50,401 bases of DNA from an uncultured Bacteroides sp. (GTDB taxonomy: Bacteria; Bacteroidota; Bacteroidia; Bacteroidales; Bacteroidaceae): NCBI GenBank assembly GCA_944322345.1, contig CALUOO010000018.1, positions 1 through 50,401 on the forward strand, written 5' to 3'. The notes under the pieces are model-generated. The model had not been told where the DNA came from and made no database searches. It was given only the letters and a program-made list of their open reading frames with translations. Positions 43,132 through 50,401 of this stretch are shown here, piece after piece. The position numbers and the translations under genes are program-made. Position 1 is the first letter of the stretch. Every line of letters starts with the position of its first letter.

Positions 43132-44124
43132 ATGATTACAACGGCTACAAGAACATTGCAAGGCAATAAAAAGACAATCTATGTGACACTACTTTCTGTT
43201 TTAACCCTGTTTTTATTTTTAGACTATGTTCCGGGCATGCAGGCGCTGTCGGCATGGGTGACTCCTCCGGTGGCCTTGTTTCTTGGATTGATATTTGCGC
43301 TTGTCTGCGGGCAGGCTCATCCGAAGTTTAACAAGAAGACTTCCAAGTATCTGTTGCAGTATTCGGTGGTAGGACTTGGATTCGGCATGAATCTTCAGGC
43401 ATCTTTGGCTTCCGGCAAGGAAGGGATGGAGTTTACGATTATTTCCGTTGTCGGCACATTGCTGATTGGCTGGTTTATCGGACGCAAGTTCCTGAAGATC
43501 GATCGCAATACGGCATATCTGATCAGTTCCGGTACGGCCATCTGTGGTGGAAGTGCCATTGCTGCCGTTGGCCCCGTGCTGAAGGCAAAGGATAGCGAAA
43601 TGTCTGTAGCGTTGGGCACCATCTTTATTCTGAATGCCATTGCCCTGTTCATTTTCCCGGTCATCGGTCATGCATTGAATATGGATCAACAACAGTTTGG
43701 AACGTGGGCGGCCATTGCTATTCACGACACAAGCTCTGTAGTAGGTGCAGGTGCAGCCTACGGTGAAGAGGCATTGAAGGTGGCTACTACTATCAAGCTG
43801 ACCCGTGCTCTCTGGATTATTCCGATGGCATTTGCCACTTCATTTATATTTAAGAGCAAGGGGCAGAAAATCAGTATTCCCTGGTTTATTTTCTTCTTTG
43901 TGCTGGCAATGGTAGTGAATACATACCTGCTCGACGGTGTACCTGAAATTGGTGCTGCAATCAATAGCGTGGCTCGTAAAACGTTGACAATTACGATGTT
44001 CTTTATCGGTGCTTCCCTTTCGCTGGATGTTTTGAAAACAGTGGGAATCAAGCCGCTTGTTCAAGGGGTATTGCTGTGGGTAGTCATCAGTCTGAGTACA
44101 TTGGCTTATATTTACTTTGTATAG
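43132..44124 (+). CDS. yeiH: YeiH-family putative sulfate exporter
   Basis: This 330-residue inner-membrane protein has about ten hydrophobic segments. Family signs are PPVALFLGLIFALVCGQAHP near the start, LQYSVVGLGFGMNL, SSGTAICGGSAIAAVGPVLKAKD in the middle, WAAIAIHDTSSVVGAGAAYGEEALKVATTIKLTRALWIIP, and FFIGASLSLDVLKTVGIKPL at the end. YeiH/UPF0324 proteins are predicted to export sulfate or related anions, but direct evidence is thin. The gene stands alone with its own promoter and terminator. Confidence 0.92.
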   Translation: MITTATRTLQGNKKTIYVTLLSVLTLFLFLDYVPGMQALSAWVTPPVALFLGLIFALVCGQAHPKFNKKTSKYLLQYSVVGLGFGMNLQASLASGKEGMEFTIISVVGTLLIGWFIGRKFLKIDRNTAYLISSGTAICGGSAIAAVGPVLKAKDSEMSVALGTIFILNAIALFIFPVIGHALNMDQQQFGTWAAIAIHDTSSVVGAGAAYGEEALKVATTIKLTRALWIIPMAFATSFIFKSKGQKISIPWFIFFFVLAMVVNTYLLDGVPEIGAAINSVARKTLTITMFFIGASLSLDVLKTVGIKPLVQGVLLWVVISLSTLAYIYFV

Positions 44125-44155
44125 TGTTAGTTGTTAGTTTATAAATAGTTGCAGT

Positions 44156-44192
44156 AGAGGTCTTTCTTAAAAGTGAGAAAGATCTCTTTCTG
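44156..44192 (+). terminator. yeiH terminator
   Basis: AGAGGTCTTTCT (44156-44167) pairs with AGAAAGATCTCT (44176-44187), with one G-T pair and an 8-base loop, followed by TTCTGT. Confidence 0.7.
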
Positions 44193-44213
44193 TATATATA
44201 AAAAGAAGAAATG

Positions 44214-44248
44214 AAAAAGGCCACTATGAATGTCATAGCAGCCTTTTC
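44214..44248 (-). terminator. recA terminator
   Basis: Arms 44215-44229 and 44233-44247 pair except for a 2-base mismatch, with a 3-base loop. In the leftward direction the hairpin ends in TTTTTCATTT. It lies 27 bases beyond the recA stop and may also work rightward. Confidence 0.7.
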
Positions 44249-44274
44249 TTTGGTTAAGATGATTGTTTATCGGA

Positions 44275-45312
44275 TTATTTATGTTTCAGTGCTTCGAAAA
44301 TCAGTCCTTCCAGCTCATCTGCCAGTTCTGGATTGTCTACGATGCATTGCTTGGCGGCATCACGTCCCTGTCCCAGTTTGGTGTCATTGTAGCTGTACCA
44401 TGAACCGCTTTTCTTGATGATTCCCAGTTCAGACCCTAAGTCGATGATTTCACCGGAGTGGGAAATACCCTCGCCGAACATGATATCGAATTCTGCTCTT
44501 CTGAATGGAGGAGCTACCTTATTCTTCACGACTTTTACTTTCGTCTGTTTACCAAGAATCTCTTCTCCATCCTTGATTACCTGTCCCGGACGGATGTCGA
44601 GACGTACCGAAGCATAGAACTTCAGCGCATTACCACCGGTTGTCGTTTCCGGATTGCCGAACATGACGCCAATCTTCTCGCGCAACTGATTGATAAAAAT
44701 ACAGGTAGTGCGTGTCTTGCTGACAGCAGATGTAAGCTTACGCAATGCCTGTGACATCAGTCGTGCCTGAAGTCCTACCTTGTTGTCGCCCATATCTCCT
44801 TCTATTTCCGATTTTGGAGTCAGAGCTGCCACAGAGTCAATGACAATAATATCGATAGCAGAAGAGCGAATCAGCTGTTCGGCAATTTCCAAAGCCTGTT
44901 CTCCGTTGTCTGGTTGCGAAATCCATAGATTATCTATGTCTACGCCCAGCTTGGCTGCATAAAAGCGGTCGAAAGCGTGTTCGGCATCGATGAATGCAGC
45001 AATACCTCCGGCTTTTTGTGCTTCGGCAATAGCATGTATGGCAAGAGTTGTCTTACCGGATGATTCCGGACCATAGATTTCGATGATTCTTCCTCGGGGA
45101 TAACCTCCCACACCAAGTGCCACGTTCAGGGCAATGGAACCGGTAGGGATAACCTCAACTTGTTCTACACTCTCGTCGCCCATTTTCATGATAGAACCTT
45201 TACCGAAGTTCTTTTCTATCTTTTCCATAGCGGCTTGGAGTGCCTTCAACTTCTCGTTGGGGATTCCTACTTTAGTATCTGTTTCAAAATTGAGTTCGTC
45301 TTTTTTTGACAT
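44275..45312 (-). CDS. recA: Recombinase RecA
   Basis: This 345-residue protein carries out homologous strand exchange and triggers SOS by LexA cleavage. The motifs are Walker [20 protein letters not shown], Walker [25 protein letters not shown], loop L1 [16 protein letters not shown], loop L2 [24 protein letters not shown], and a short C-terminal domain. The C-terminus lacks the long acidic tail of the E. coli protein. It is the third gene of a leftward unit with the carboxynorspermidine dehydrogenase-like gene and bcp. No clear promoter or LexA-type site lies in the 89 bases before it. Confidence 0.98.
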   Translation of the reverse strand: MSKKDELNFETDTKVGIPNEKLKALQAAMEKIEKNFGKGSIMKMGDESVEQVEVIPTGSIALNVALGVGGYPRGRIIEIYGPESSGKTTLAIHAIAEAQKAGGIAAFIDAEHAFDRFYAAKLGVDIDNLWISQPDNGEQALEIAEQLIRSSAIDIIVIDSVAALTPKSEIEGDMGDNKVGLQARLMSQALRKLTSAVSKTRTTCIFINQLREKIGVMFGNPETTTGGNALKFYASVRLDIRPGQVIKDGEEILGKQTKVKVVKNKVAPPFRRAEFDIMFGEGISHSGEIIDLGSELGIIKKSGSWYSYNDTKLGQGRDAAKQCIVDNPELADELEGLIFEALKHK

Positions 45313-45401
45313 ACTTCTTTAGAATTAAGTTTTGATTTCCAAGTTATGATTTCTGAGCAATGAGTCTGATTCATGTTGTCATGCTTTGACTCAAGAACTC
45401 A

Positions 45402-45854
45402 TCATTCCATCAGGATTTGTGCAGCATGCTCTTTGGTCTTTACCTCCTTGGGGGTAATGATCCGTTCCACTGTTCCTTCTTCGTTGATAAGGAATGTGGT
45501 GCGGAAAGTTCCCATATAACTGCGACCGCACATCTTTTTCTCTCCCCATACGCCGAATGTCTCTACAAGTTTCTTGTCAGTATCGGCAATGAGTGTAAAG
45601 GGGAGACTGTTCTTTTCGATAAACTTCTGATGGGATTTTTCGCTGTCTACGCTGACGCCAATCACTTCGTAGCCTGCCTGGCGGAGTTCTGCATAATTGT
45701 CTCGCAGATTACAGGCCTGAGCTGTACAGCCGGGAGTGCTGTCTTTCGGATAGAAATACAGTACTACCTTTTTCCCTTTATAGTTACTCAATCGGATTTC
45801 TTCTCCTTTTTCGTTGATTCCTAATAAATCTGGTGCTTTATCTCCAACTTTCAT
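45402..45854 (-). CDS. bcp: Thioredoxin-dependent thiol peroxidase (Bcp/PrxQ)
   Basis: This 150-residue cytoplasmic peroxiredoxin reduces H2O2 and organic peroxides. It starts MKVGDKAPDLLGINEKGEEIRLS. The catalytic motif YPKDSTPGCTAQACNLRD holds the peroxidatic Cys, with a second Cys five residues later (CxxxxC), the atypical two-Cys arrangement of E. coli Bcp. VIGVSVDSEKSHQKF and the GTFRTTFLINEEGTVERI strand complete the fold. It lies 22 bases after the dehydrogenase gene, so it shares that transcript. It is 89 bases upstream of recA. Confidence 0.95.
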   Translation of the reverse strand: MKVGDKAPDLLGINEKGEEIRLSNYKGKKVVLYFYPKDSTPGCTAQACNLRDNYAELRQAGYEVIGVSVDSEKSHQKFIEKNSLPFTLIADTDKKLVETFGVWGEKKMCGRSYMGTFRTTFLINEEGTVERIITPKEVKTKEHAAQILME

Positions 45855-45876
45855 TTTCTTGAATGTTTAGGTTTGA

Positions 45877-47070
45877 TTACAGTTCCAGGTCTCCGTCGAA
45901 TACTTCGTGCCAAGGCAGTCCTTGCTTGTTGAGCTGTTCCATAAACGGATCCGGATTGAATTCCTCTACGTTGTTTACTCCCGGTCGTTTCCACTCACCT
46001 TTGAAGAACATCATGGCTCCGATCATTGCCGGAACTCCTGTTGTATAACTTACTCCCTGCATGCCAGTCTCCTTGTATGCTGCCTGATGGCTGCAATTGT
46101 TGTATACATAATATGTGTGTTCCTTTCCGTCTTTGATTCCACGAATGCGGCAGCCGATAGAGGTTTCACCTTCGTAGTTCTCGCCCAAATCCTGTGGGTT
46201 GGGCAATACAGCTTTCAGGAATTGCAAGGGGACAATCTTTACTCCGTTGTAGTCCACTTCATCGATACGTGCCATGCCAATGTTTTGGATTACACGCAGG
46301 TGAGTCAGATATTCTTGTCCGAAGGTCATCCAGAAACGTGCACGTTTGATGGTCGGGAAGTTCTTGACAAGTGATTCCAGCTCTTCGTGATAGAGCAGAT
46401 ATGAATCGCGTGCACCGATATTAGGATAAGTCAGGTCTTTGTGGAATTCCAAAGGTTTGGTGGTTATCCATTTCCCGTTCTCATAGTAACGTCCGTTTTG
46501 GGTAATCTCGCGGATGTTTATTTCCGGATTGAAGTTTGTAGCAAAAGCCTTGTGGTGGTTACCTGCATTGCAGTCTACGATATCCAGATACTGGATTTCA
46601 TCGAAATGATGTTTTGCTGCATATGCCGTGTAGACTCCGCTTACTCCCGGATCGAAACCGCATCCGAGAATGGCTGTCAGTCCTGCTTCTTTGAATCTGT
46701 CATGATAAGCCCATTGCCAGCTGTATTCGAAGTGAGCTACATCTTTCGGCTCATAGTTGGCTGTGTCCAGATAGTTGACTCCTGCTTTCAGACAGGCTTC
46801 CATAATGGTCAGATCCTGATAGGGGAGTGCCACGTTGATTACCATCTCGGGCTTGAAATCGTTGAATAGAGCAACCAGTTCGTCTACATTATCTGCATCC
46901 ACTTTGGCTGTTTTAATGGCAGGATTACCTATAGCCTTAACAATTTTGTCACATTTTTCTTTTGTACGGCTGGCAATCATAATGTCTGTAAATACATCGG
47001 CATTTTGTGCCACTTTGTGTGCAACGACAGTACCCACGCCGCCTGCACCGATAATAAGAACTCTACCCAT
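45877..47070 (-). CDS. Saccharopine dehydrogenase family, carboxynorspermidine dehydrogenase-like
   Basis: This 397-residue NAD(P)-dependent enzyme has a Rossmann motif GRVLIIGAGGVGTVVAHKVA at the N-terminus. MVINVALPYQDLTIMEACLKAGVNYLDTANYEP and ILGCGFDPGVSGVYTAYAAKHHF follow, then a C-terminal domain with YPNIGARDSYLLYHEELESLVKN and YTTGVPAMIGAMMFFKGEW. In gut Bacteroidetes this branch makes carboxyspermidine or carboxynorspermidine from a diamine and aspartate semialdehyde, the alternative route to spermidine. It differs from lysine-pathway members by this C-terminal half. The partner decarboxylase is not in the window. It leads a leftward unit with bcp and recA. Confidence 0.9.
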   Translation of the reverse strand: MGRVLIIGAGGVGTVVAHKVAQNADVFTDIMIASRTKEKCDKIVKAIGNPAIKTAKVDADNVDELVALFNDFKPEMVINVALPYQDLTIMEACLKAGVNYLDTANYEPKDVAHFEYSWQWAYHDRFKEAGLTAILGCGFDPGVSGVYTAYAAKHHFDEIQYLDIVDCNAGNHHKAFATNFNPEINIREITQNGRYYENGKWITTKPLEFHKDLTYPNIGARDSYLLYHEELESLVKNFPTIKRARFWMTFGQEYLTHLRVIQNIGMARIDEVDYNGVKIVPLQFLKAVLPNPQDLGENYEGETSIGCRIRGIKDGKEHTYYVYNNCSHQAAYKETGMQGVSYTTGVPAMIGAMMFFKGEWKRPGVNNVEEFNPDPFMEQLNKQGLPWHEVFDGDLEL

Positions 47071-47116
47071 TTCTTTAATTAAATATGAATTTAAGAATTA
47101 AGAATTGTTTATGGAG

Positions 47117-47124
47117 CAAATATA
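47117..47124 (-). promoter_or_regulatory. -7 box of the dehydrogenase-bcp-recA unit
   Basis: The minus strand reads TATATTTG, 46 bases upstream of the start codon. Confidence 0.55.
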
Positions 47125-47164
47125 CATCTTTATTTTCAGATTTGTCCTCTTTCTGATTCTGTTT

Positions 47165-47250
47165 GTTGGGAAAGGTTAGCTAACATGTTGGGAAAGGTTA
47201 GCTGACGCGAGCCGAAAGGTTACCCAACACGATAGCTAACCTTTCCCAAC
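47165..47250. repeat. 22-bp-period repeat, locus C (four 20-bp units)
   Basis: Units start at 47165, 47187, 47209 and 47231, each 20 bases with 2-base linkers. The first two are GTTGGGAAAGGTTAGCTAAC and GTTGGGAAAGGTTAGCTGAC. The third is a variant, GAGCCGAAAGGTTACCCAAC. The fourth is inverted (GATAGCTAACCTTTCCCAAC). The outer units form a long inverted repeat. It lies between the divergent promoters at 47117 and 47330. Confidence 0.9.
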
Positions 47251-47329
47251 AAATGCTTTTTCTGCAGCTTTTGGAATATGATACAGACAGTTTTTGGGAT
47301 GAAAGAGTATATGTTTGTTCTGTTTTTTC

Positions 47330-47337
47330 TATCTTTG
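47330..47337 (+). promoter_or_regulatory. -7 box of the META lipoprotein gene
   Basis: TATCTTTG lies 29 bases upstream of the start codon. Confidence 0.55.
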
Positions 47338-47366
47338 CTTTCGATTTTAACTTAAACGACTAAAAA

Positions 47367-48155
47367 ATGAAAAAAGTATTTGTTTCAATTTACATGGCAA
47401 GTGCAATGTTGGCACTGGTTTCATGTCGGTCTACAGAGAAGGTGCTTCCTGTCTCTTCGATGAATGGTGAGTGGAATATTACAGAAATAAACGGTTCTGC
47501 TGTTGTGGCTGATGAGGATAGAGGACTTCCTTTTATTGCCTTTGATACTGAGACGGGTAGGATTTCTGGAAATAGTGGTTGCAACCGTATGATGGGCAGT
47601 TTCGATGTGAATGCAAAACCGGGCAGCCTTGACCTTAAAGGTATAGCAAGCACAAGAATGATGTGTCCGGATATGACTACCGAAAAGAACGTTCTGAATG
47701 CGCTTGGACAGGTAAAAACGTATCAGAAGGCAGGAAAAAACAAAATGTATTTGTGCAATGAATCCAAACGTCCGGTGATGATGTTGGAAAAGAAGAAAAC
47801 CGATGTCAGACTTTCCATACTCGATGGAGAATGGAGCATAAGGGAGGTGAACGGAGAATCAGTGCCTTCGGATATGGAGAAGCAGCCGTTTATGGCTTTT
47901 GATGTGAAGAAGAAAACTATTCACGGCAATGCAGGCTGCAATGTGATGGATGGAGGTTTTGAGACCAGTGCGGAGAATGCCAAATCGATTTCTTTCCCCG
48001 GAGTGGCTACTACGATGATGGCATGTCCGGATATGGAACTGGAAGGTAAGATTCTGAAGGCTATCAATGAGGTGAAATCGTTTGATGTGTTGGCTGATGG
48101 AAAAATCGGCCTCTATGATGAGGATGCCAAAATGGTGTTGCTGTTGGAAAAGTAA
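47367..48155 (+). CDS. Lipoprotein with two META (HslJ-like) domains
   Basis: This 262-residue protein has a signal peptide and lipobox (MLALVSC). Two META domains follow in tandem, about 31-145 and 148-262. Each begins LDGEW or MNGEW, then has a xxxPFxAFDxxxxxIxGNxGCN block, a GxASTxMMCPDM or GVATTMMACPDM block, and ends VMMLEK or VLLLEK. The two halves clearly arose by internal duplication. META proteins such as HslJ are linked to heat shock and novobiocin resistance in E. coli, but their biochemical role is unclear. dnaK follows on the same strand after a terminator, so any heat-shock link is only positional. Confidence 0.88.
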   Translation: MKKVFVSIYMASAMLALVSCRSTEKVLPVSSMNGEWNITEINGSAVVADEDRGLPFIAFDTETGRISGNSGCNRMMGSFDVNAKPGSLDLKGIASTRMMCPDMTTEKNVLNALGQVKTYQKAGKNKMYLCNESKRPVMMLEKKKTDVRLSILDGEWSIREVNGESVPSDMEKQPFMAFDVKKKTIHGNAGCNVMDGGFETSAENAKSISFPGVATTMMACPDMELEGKILKAINEVKSFDVLADGKIGLYDEDAKMVLLLEK

Positions 48156-48233
48156 TTTGAGTTCAAAGGGCACTGGTCCAGCTTTTCTGGCTTGGGCCAT
48201 GCCTTGAAGCATATATATAATAAGGTAAAATAT

Positions 48234-48274
48234 GAGGTCTATGCCGTAAATGTGGCATGGACCTCTTTCTTTTT
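48234..48274 (+). terminator. Terminator upstream of dnaK
   Basis: GAGGTCTATGCC (48234-48245) pairs with GGCATGGACCTC (48254-48265), with one G-T pair and an 8-base loop, followed by TTTCTTTTT. A second, weaker hairpin lies just upstream at 48168-48203. Confidence 0.8.
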
Positions 48275-48431
48275 CTGTCGTTTTGTCAGATGTACTGTCA
48301 GAAGAAAGCAGCTTTTTTTATTTGGCATGGCATTTGTTTTTTTATTGTCGTTCGCAGCAAACCCTGATGAAATGCAGGTATGCAGAGAACGATAGTAAAC
48401 TTGAATAATAATAAATAAAAAAATAACGATC

Positions 48432-50345
48432 ATGGGAAAGATTATTGGTATTGACTTAGGAACTACAAACTCTTGCGTTTCAGTATTTGAAGGAAACGAA
48501 CCGGTAGTAATAGCAAATAGTGAAGGTAAACGTACCACTCCTTCTGTAGTGGCATTTGTTGATGGAGGTGAACGTAAGGTAGGTGATCCGGCAAAACGTC
48601 AGGCTATCACAAACCCGAAACGTACCGTATTCTCTATCAAACGTTTCATGGGAGAAAATTGGGATCAGGTGCAGAAAGAAATTGCTCGTGTGCCCTATAG
48701 CGTGGTAAAAGGTGACAACAATACTCCGCGTGTAGATATTGACGGTCGTCTGTATACTCCACAGGAAATTTCAGCAATGATTCTTCAGAAAATGAAGAAG
48801 ACTGCCGAAGATTATTTGGGACAGGAAGTGACTGAAGCTGTTATTACTGTTCCGGCTTACTTCTCAGATTCTCAACGTCAGGCAACAAAAGAGGCTGGCC
48901 AGATTGCAGGATTGGAAGTAAAACGTATTGTCAACGAACCGACAGCAGCTGCTCTTGCTTACGGTTTGGACAAGGCTCATAAGGATATGAAGATTGCTGT
49001 GTTCGACCTGGGTGGTGGTACATTCGATATCTCTATTCTGGAATTCGGTGGCGGTGTATTCGAGGTTCTTTCTACAAATGGTGATACCCACCTGGGTGGT
49101 GATGACTTCGACCAGGTAATTATCAACTGGTTGGTTCAGGAATTCAAGAACGACGAAGGAGCCGATTTGACTCAAGACCCGATGGCATTGCAACGTCTGA
49201 AAGAAGCTGCAGAAAAAGCTAAGATTGAACTTTCTTCTTCTACAAGTACAGAAATCAATCTGCCGTACATTATGCCGGTAGGTGGTGTGCCTAAGCACTT
49301 GGTTAAGACATTGACTCGTGCTAAATTCGAATCTTTGGCTCACGAATTGATTCAGGCTTGTCTGGAACCTTGTAAGAAAGCGATGAGCGATGCCGGATTG
49401 AGCAACTCAGATATAGACGAAGTAATCCTTGTCGGTGGTTCTTCACGTATACCGGCTGTACAGAAGCTGGTAGAAGATTTCTTCGGAAAAGTTCCTTCTA
49501 AGGGTGTAAATCCGGATGAAGTAGTAGCTGTAGGTGCAGCAGTGCAGGGAGCCGTTCTGACAGACGAGATCAAAGGTGTGGTATTGTTGGATGTTACTCC
49601 GTTGTCAATGGGTATCGAAACATTGGGTGGAGTGATGACAAAACTGATCGATGCCAACACTACTATTCCGTGCAAGAAGAGCGAAACATTCTCTACTGCA
49701 GCAGATAATCAGACAGAAGTAACCATCCATGTTTTGCAGGGTGAACGTCCGATGGCTGCACAGAACAAGTCAATCGGTCAGTTCAATCTGACAGGTATTG
49801 CTCCGGCACGTCGTGGTGTTCCTCAGATTGAAGTAACATTCGATATCGATGCTAACGGTATTCTGAAGGTTTCTGCAAAGGATAAGGCTACAGGAAAAGA
49901 ACAGGCTATCCGTATTGAAGCTTCTTCTGGTCTGAGCAAGGATGAGATTGAAAGAATGAAGGCTGAGGCTGCTGCCAATGCTGAGGCAGACAAGAAAGAA
50001 CGTGAGAAAATTGACAAACTGAATCAGGCTGACAGCATGATTTTCACCACAGAGAATCAGTTGAAAGAACTGGGTGATAAACTGCCGGCTGACAAGAAGG
50101 CTCCGATTGAGGCTGCTTTGCAAAAACTGAAAGATGCTCATAAGGCTCAGGACTTGGCTGCTATTGATGCTGCAATGGCCGAGATCAATACAGCATTCCA
50201 GGCTGCAAGTGCTGAAATGTATGCAGCACAGCAAGCTGCACAAAGTGGTGCACAGGGAGCTAGCAATGCAGGTGCAGGACAACAAGACAGCACTAAACAT
50301 GGCGGCGATAATGTTCAGGATGCTGACTTTGAGGAAGTCAAATGA
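48432..50345 (+). CDS. dnaK: Chaperone protein DnaK (Hsp70)
   Basis: This 637-residue cytoplasmic chaperone uses ATP cycles with DnaJ and GrpE to fold and protect proteins. The nucleotide-binding domain has [31 protein letters not shown] and [11 protein letters not shown]. The linker is [14 protein letters not shown]. The substrate domain follows, and the C-terminal lid ends in a flexible Gly/Ala/Gln-rich tail closing DADFEEVK, close to the conserved EEVD-like bacterial ending. No dnaJ, grpE or hrcA is beside it, and no CIRCE element is visible upstream, where 48275-48431 is only AT-rich DNA without a clear promoter box. Confidence 0.98.
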   Translation: MGKIIGIDLGTTNSCVSVFEGNEPVVIANSEGKRTTPSVVAFVDGGERKVGDPAKRQAITNPKRTVFSIKRFMGENWDQVQKEIARVPYSVVKGDNNTPRVDIDGRLYTPQEISAMILQKMKKTAEDYLGQEVTEAVITVPAYFSDSQRQATKEAGQIAGLEVKRIVNEPTAAALAYGLDKAHKDMKIAVFDLGGGTFDISILEFGGGVFEVLSTNGDTHLGGDDFDQVIINWLVQEFKNDEGADLTQDPMALQRLKEAAEKAKIELSSSTSTEINLPYIMPVGGVPKHLVKTLTRAKFESLAHELIQACLEPCKKAMSDAGLSNSDIDEVILVGGSSRIPAVQKLVEDFFGKVPSKGVNPDEVVAVGAAVQGAVLTDEIKGVVLLDVTPLSMGIETLGGVMTKLIDANTTIPCKKSETFSTAADNQTEVTIHVLQGERPMAAQNKSIGQFNLTGIAPARRGVPQIEVTFDIDANGILKVSAKDKATGKEQAIRIEASSGLSKDEIERMKAEAAANAEADKKEREKIDKLNQADSMIFTTENQLKELGDKLPADKKAPIEAALQKLKDAHKAQDLAAIDAAMAEINTAFQAASAEMYAAQQAAQSGAQGASNAGAGQQDSTKHGGDNVQDADFEEVK

Positions 50346-50401
50346 TTCCGATAAGTAAATACATACTAAATCGCAAGCAAAAGCGTGCAGCTCAATGAGT
50401 T

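Noticed and set aside
47165-47250. CRISPR array interpretation of the 22-bp-period repeats
   Set aside because: Units are contiguous with only 2-base linkers, there are no spacers and no cas genes are in the window.
48275-48431. CIRCE or other heat-shock operator before dnaK
   Set aside because: No inverted repeat resembling CIRCE is present and no hrcA is nearby.

Overview
The window is a stretch of a Bacteroidales chromosome, most likely Bacteroides or Phocaeicola. This rests on the gene families (DUF3810, DUF4105, DUF4837, DUF6340, Bacteroidetes-type LptC/LptE, SecG and PpiD), on frequent -7 promoter boxes of the form TAnnTTTG, on the near absence of Shine-Dalgarno sites, and on lipoproteins with an SC-type lipobox. 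The species call is inference.

Bases 1-6697 are accessory DNA. They hold the tail of a sigma-54 activator, a dense array of short-loop hairpins (117-448), a frameshifted AAA/DUF4143 ATPase gene, a large intact gene fusing a TOTE-type primase, a superfamily II helicase and a degenerate PLD-like domain (2334-5177), and a tyrosine integrase whose catalytic C-terminus has been replaced by unrelated DNA. The 280 bases upstream of the integrase carry three near-repeats that could be integrase arm sites. Two AT-rich lipoprotein genes follow.

From about 7.6 kb the content is core chromosome. A mostly leftward block holds DUF3810, an acidic hypothetical protein, DUF6340, secA, a PafA-like pseudophosphatase and DUF4105, with rightward valS inside it. 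A rightward nitrogen unit (beta-barrel, PII, ammonium channel) follows. The next rightward series runs coaX, FadL-like barrel, TPR protein, lptC, CNNM/CorC transporter, ppiD, rlmN, DUF4837, pdxA, sigma-54 activator, lptE, hypothetical, secG, MFS and PqqD-like. It is dominated by envelope biogenesis: LPS export, protein translocation and folding. Then come leftward uvrA, rightward yccF and yeiH, a leftward unit of carboxynorspermidine dehydrogenase-like, bcp and recA, and rightward META lipoprotein and dnaK.

The two most unusual signals are non-coding. First, a family of 20-bp units repeats with an exact 22-bp period, four units per locus, at three loci (20327, 42376, 47165). Each locus lies between two divergent promoters. 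Second, the hairpin array contains a 57-58-base duplicated two-hairpin module whose stems differ completely in sequence while the architecture is kept. A possible small RNA lies at 8825-8991. Several long potential start codons were rejected because a TAnnTTTG/TAnnTTCG box overlaps or lies downstream of them.
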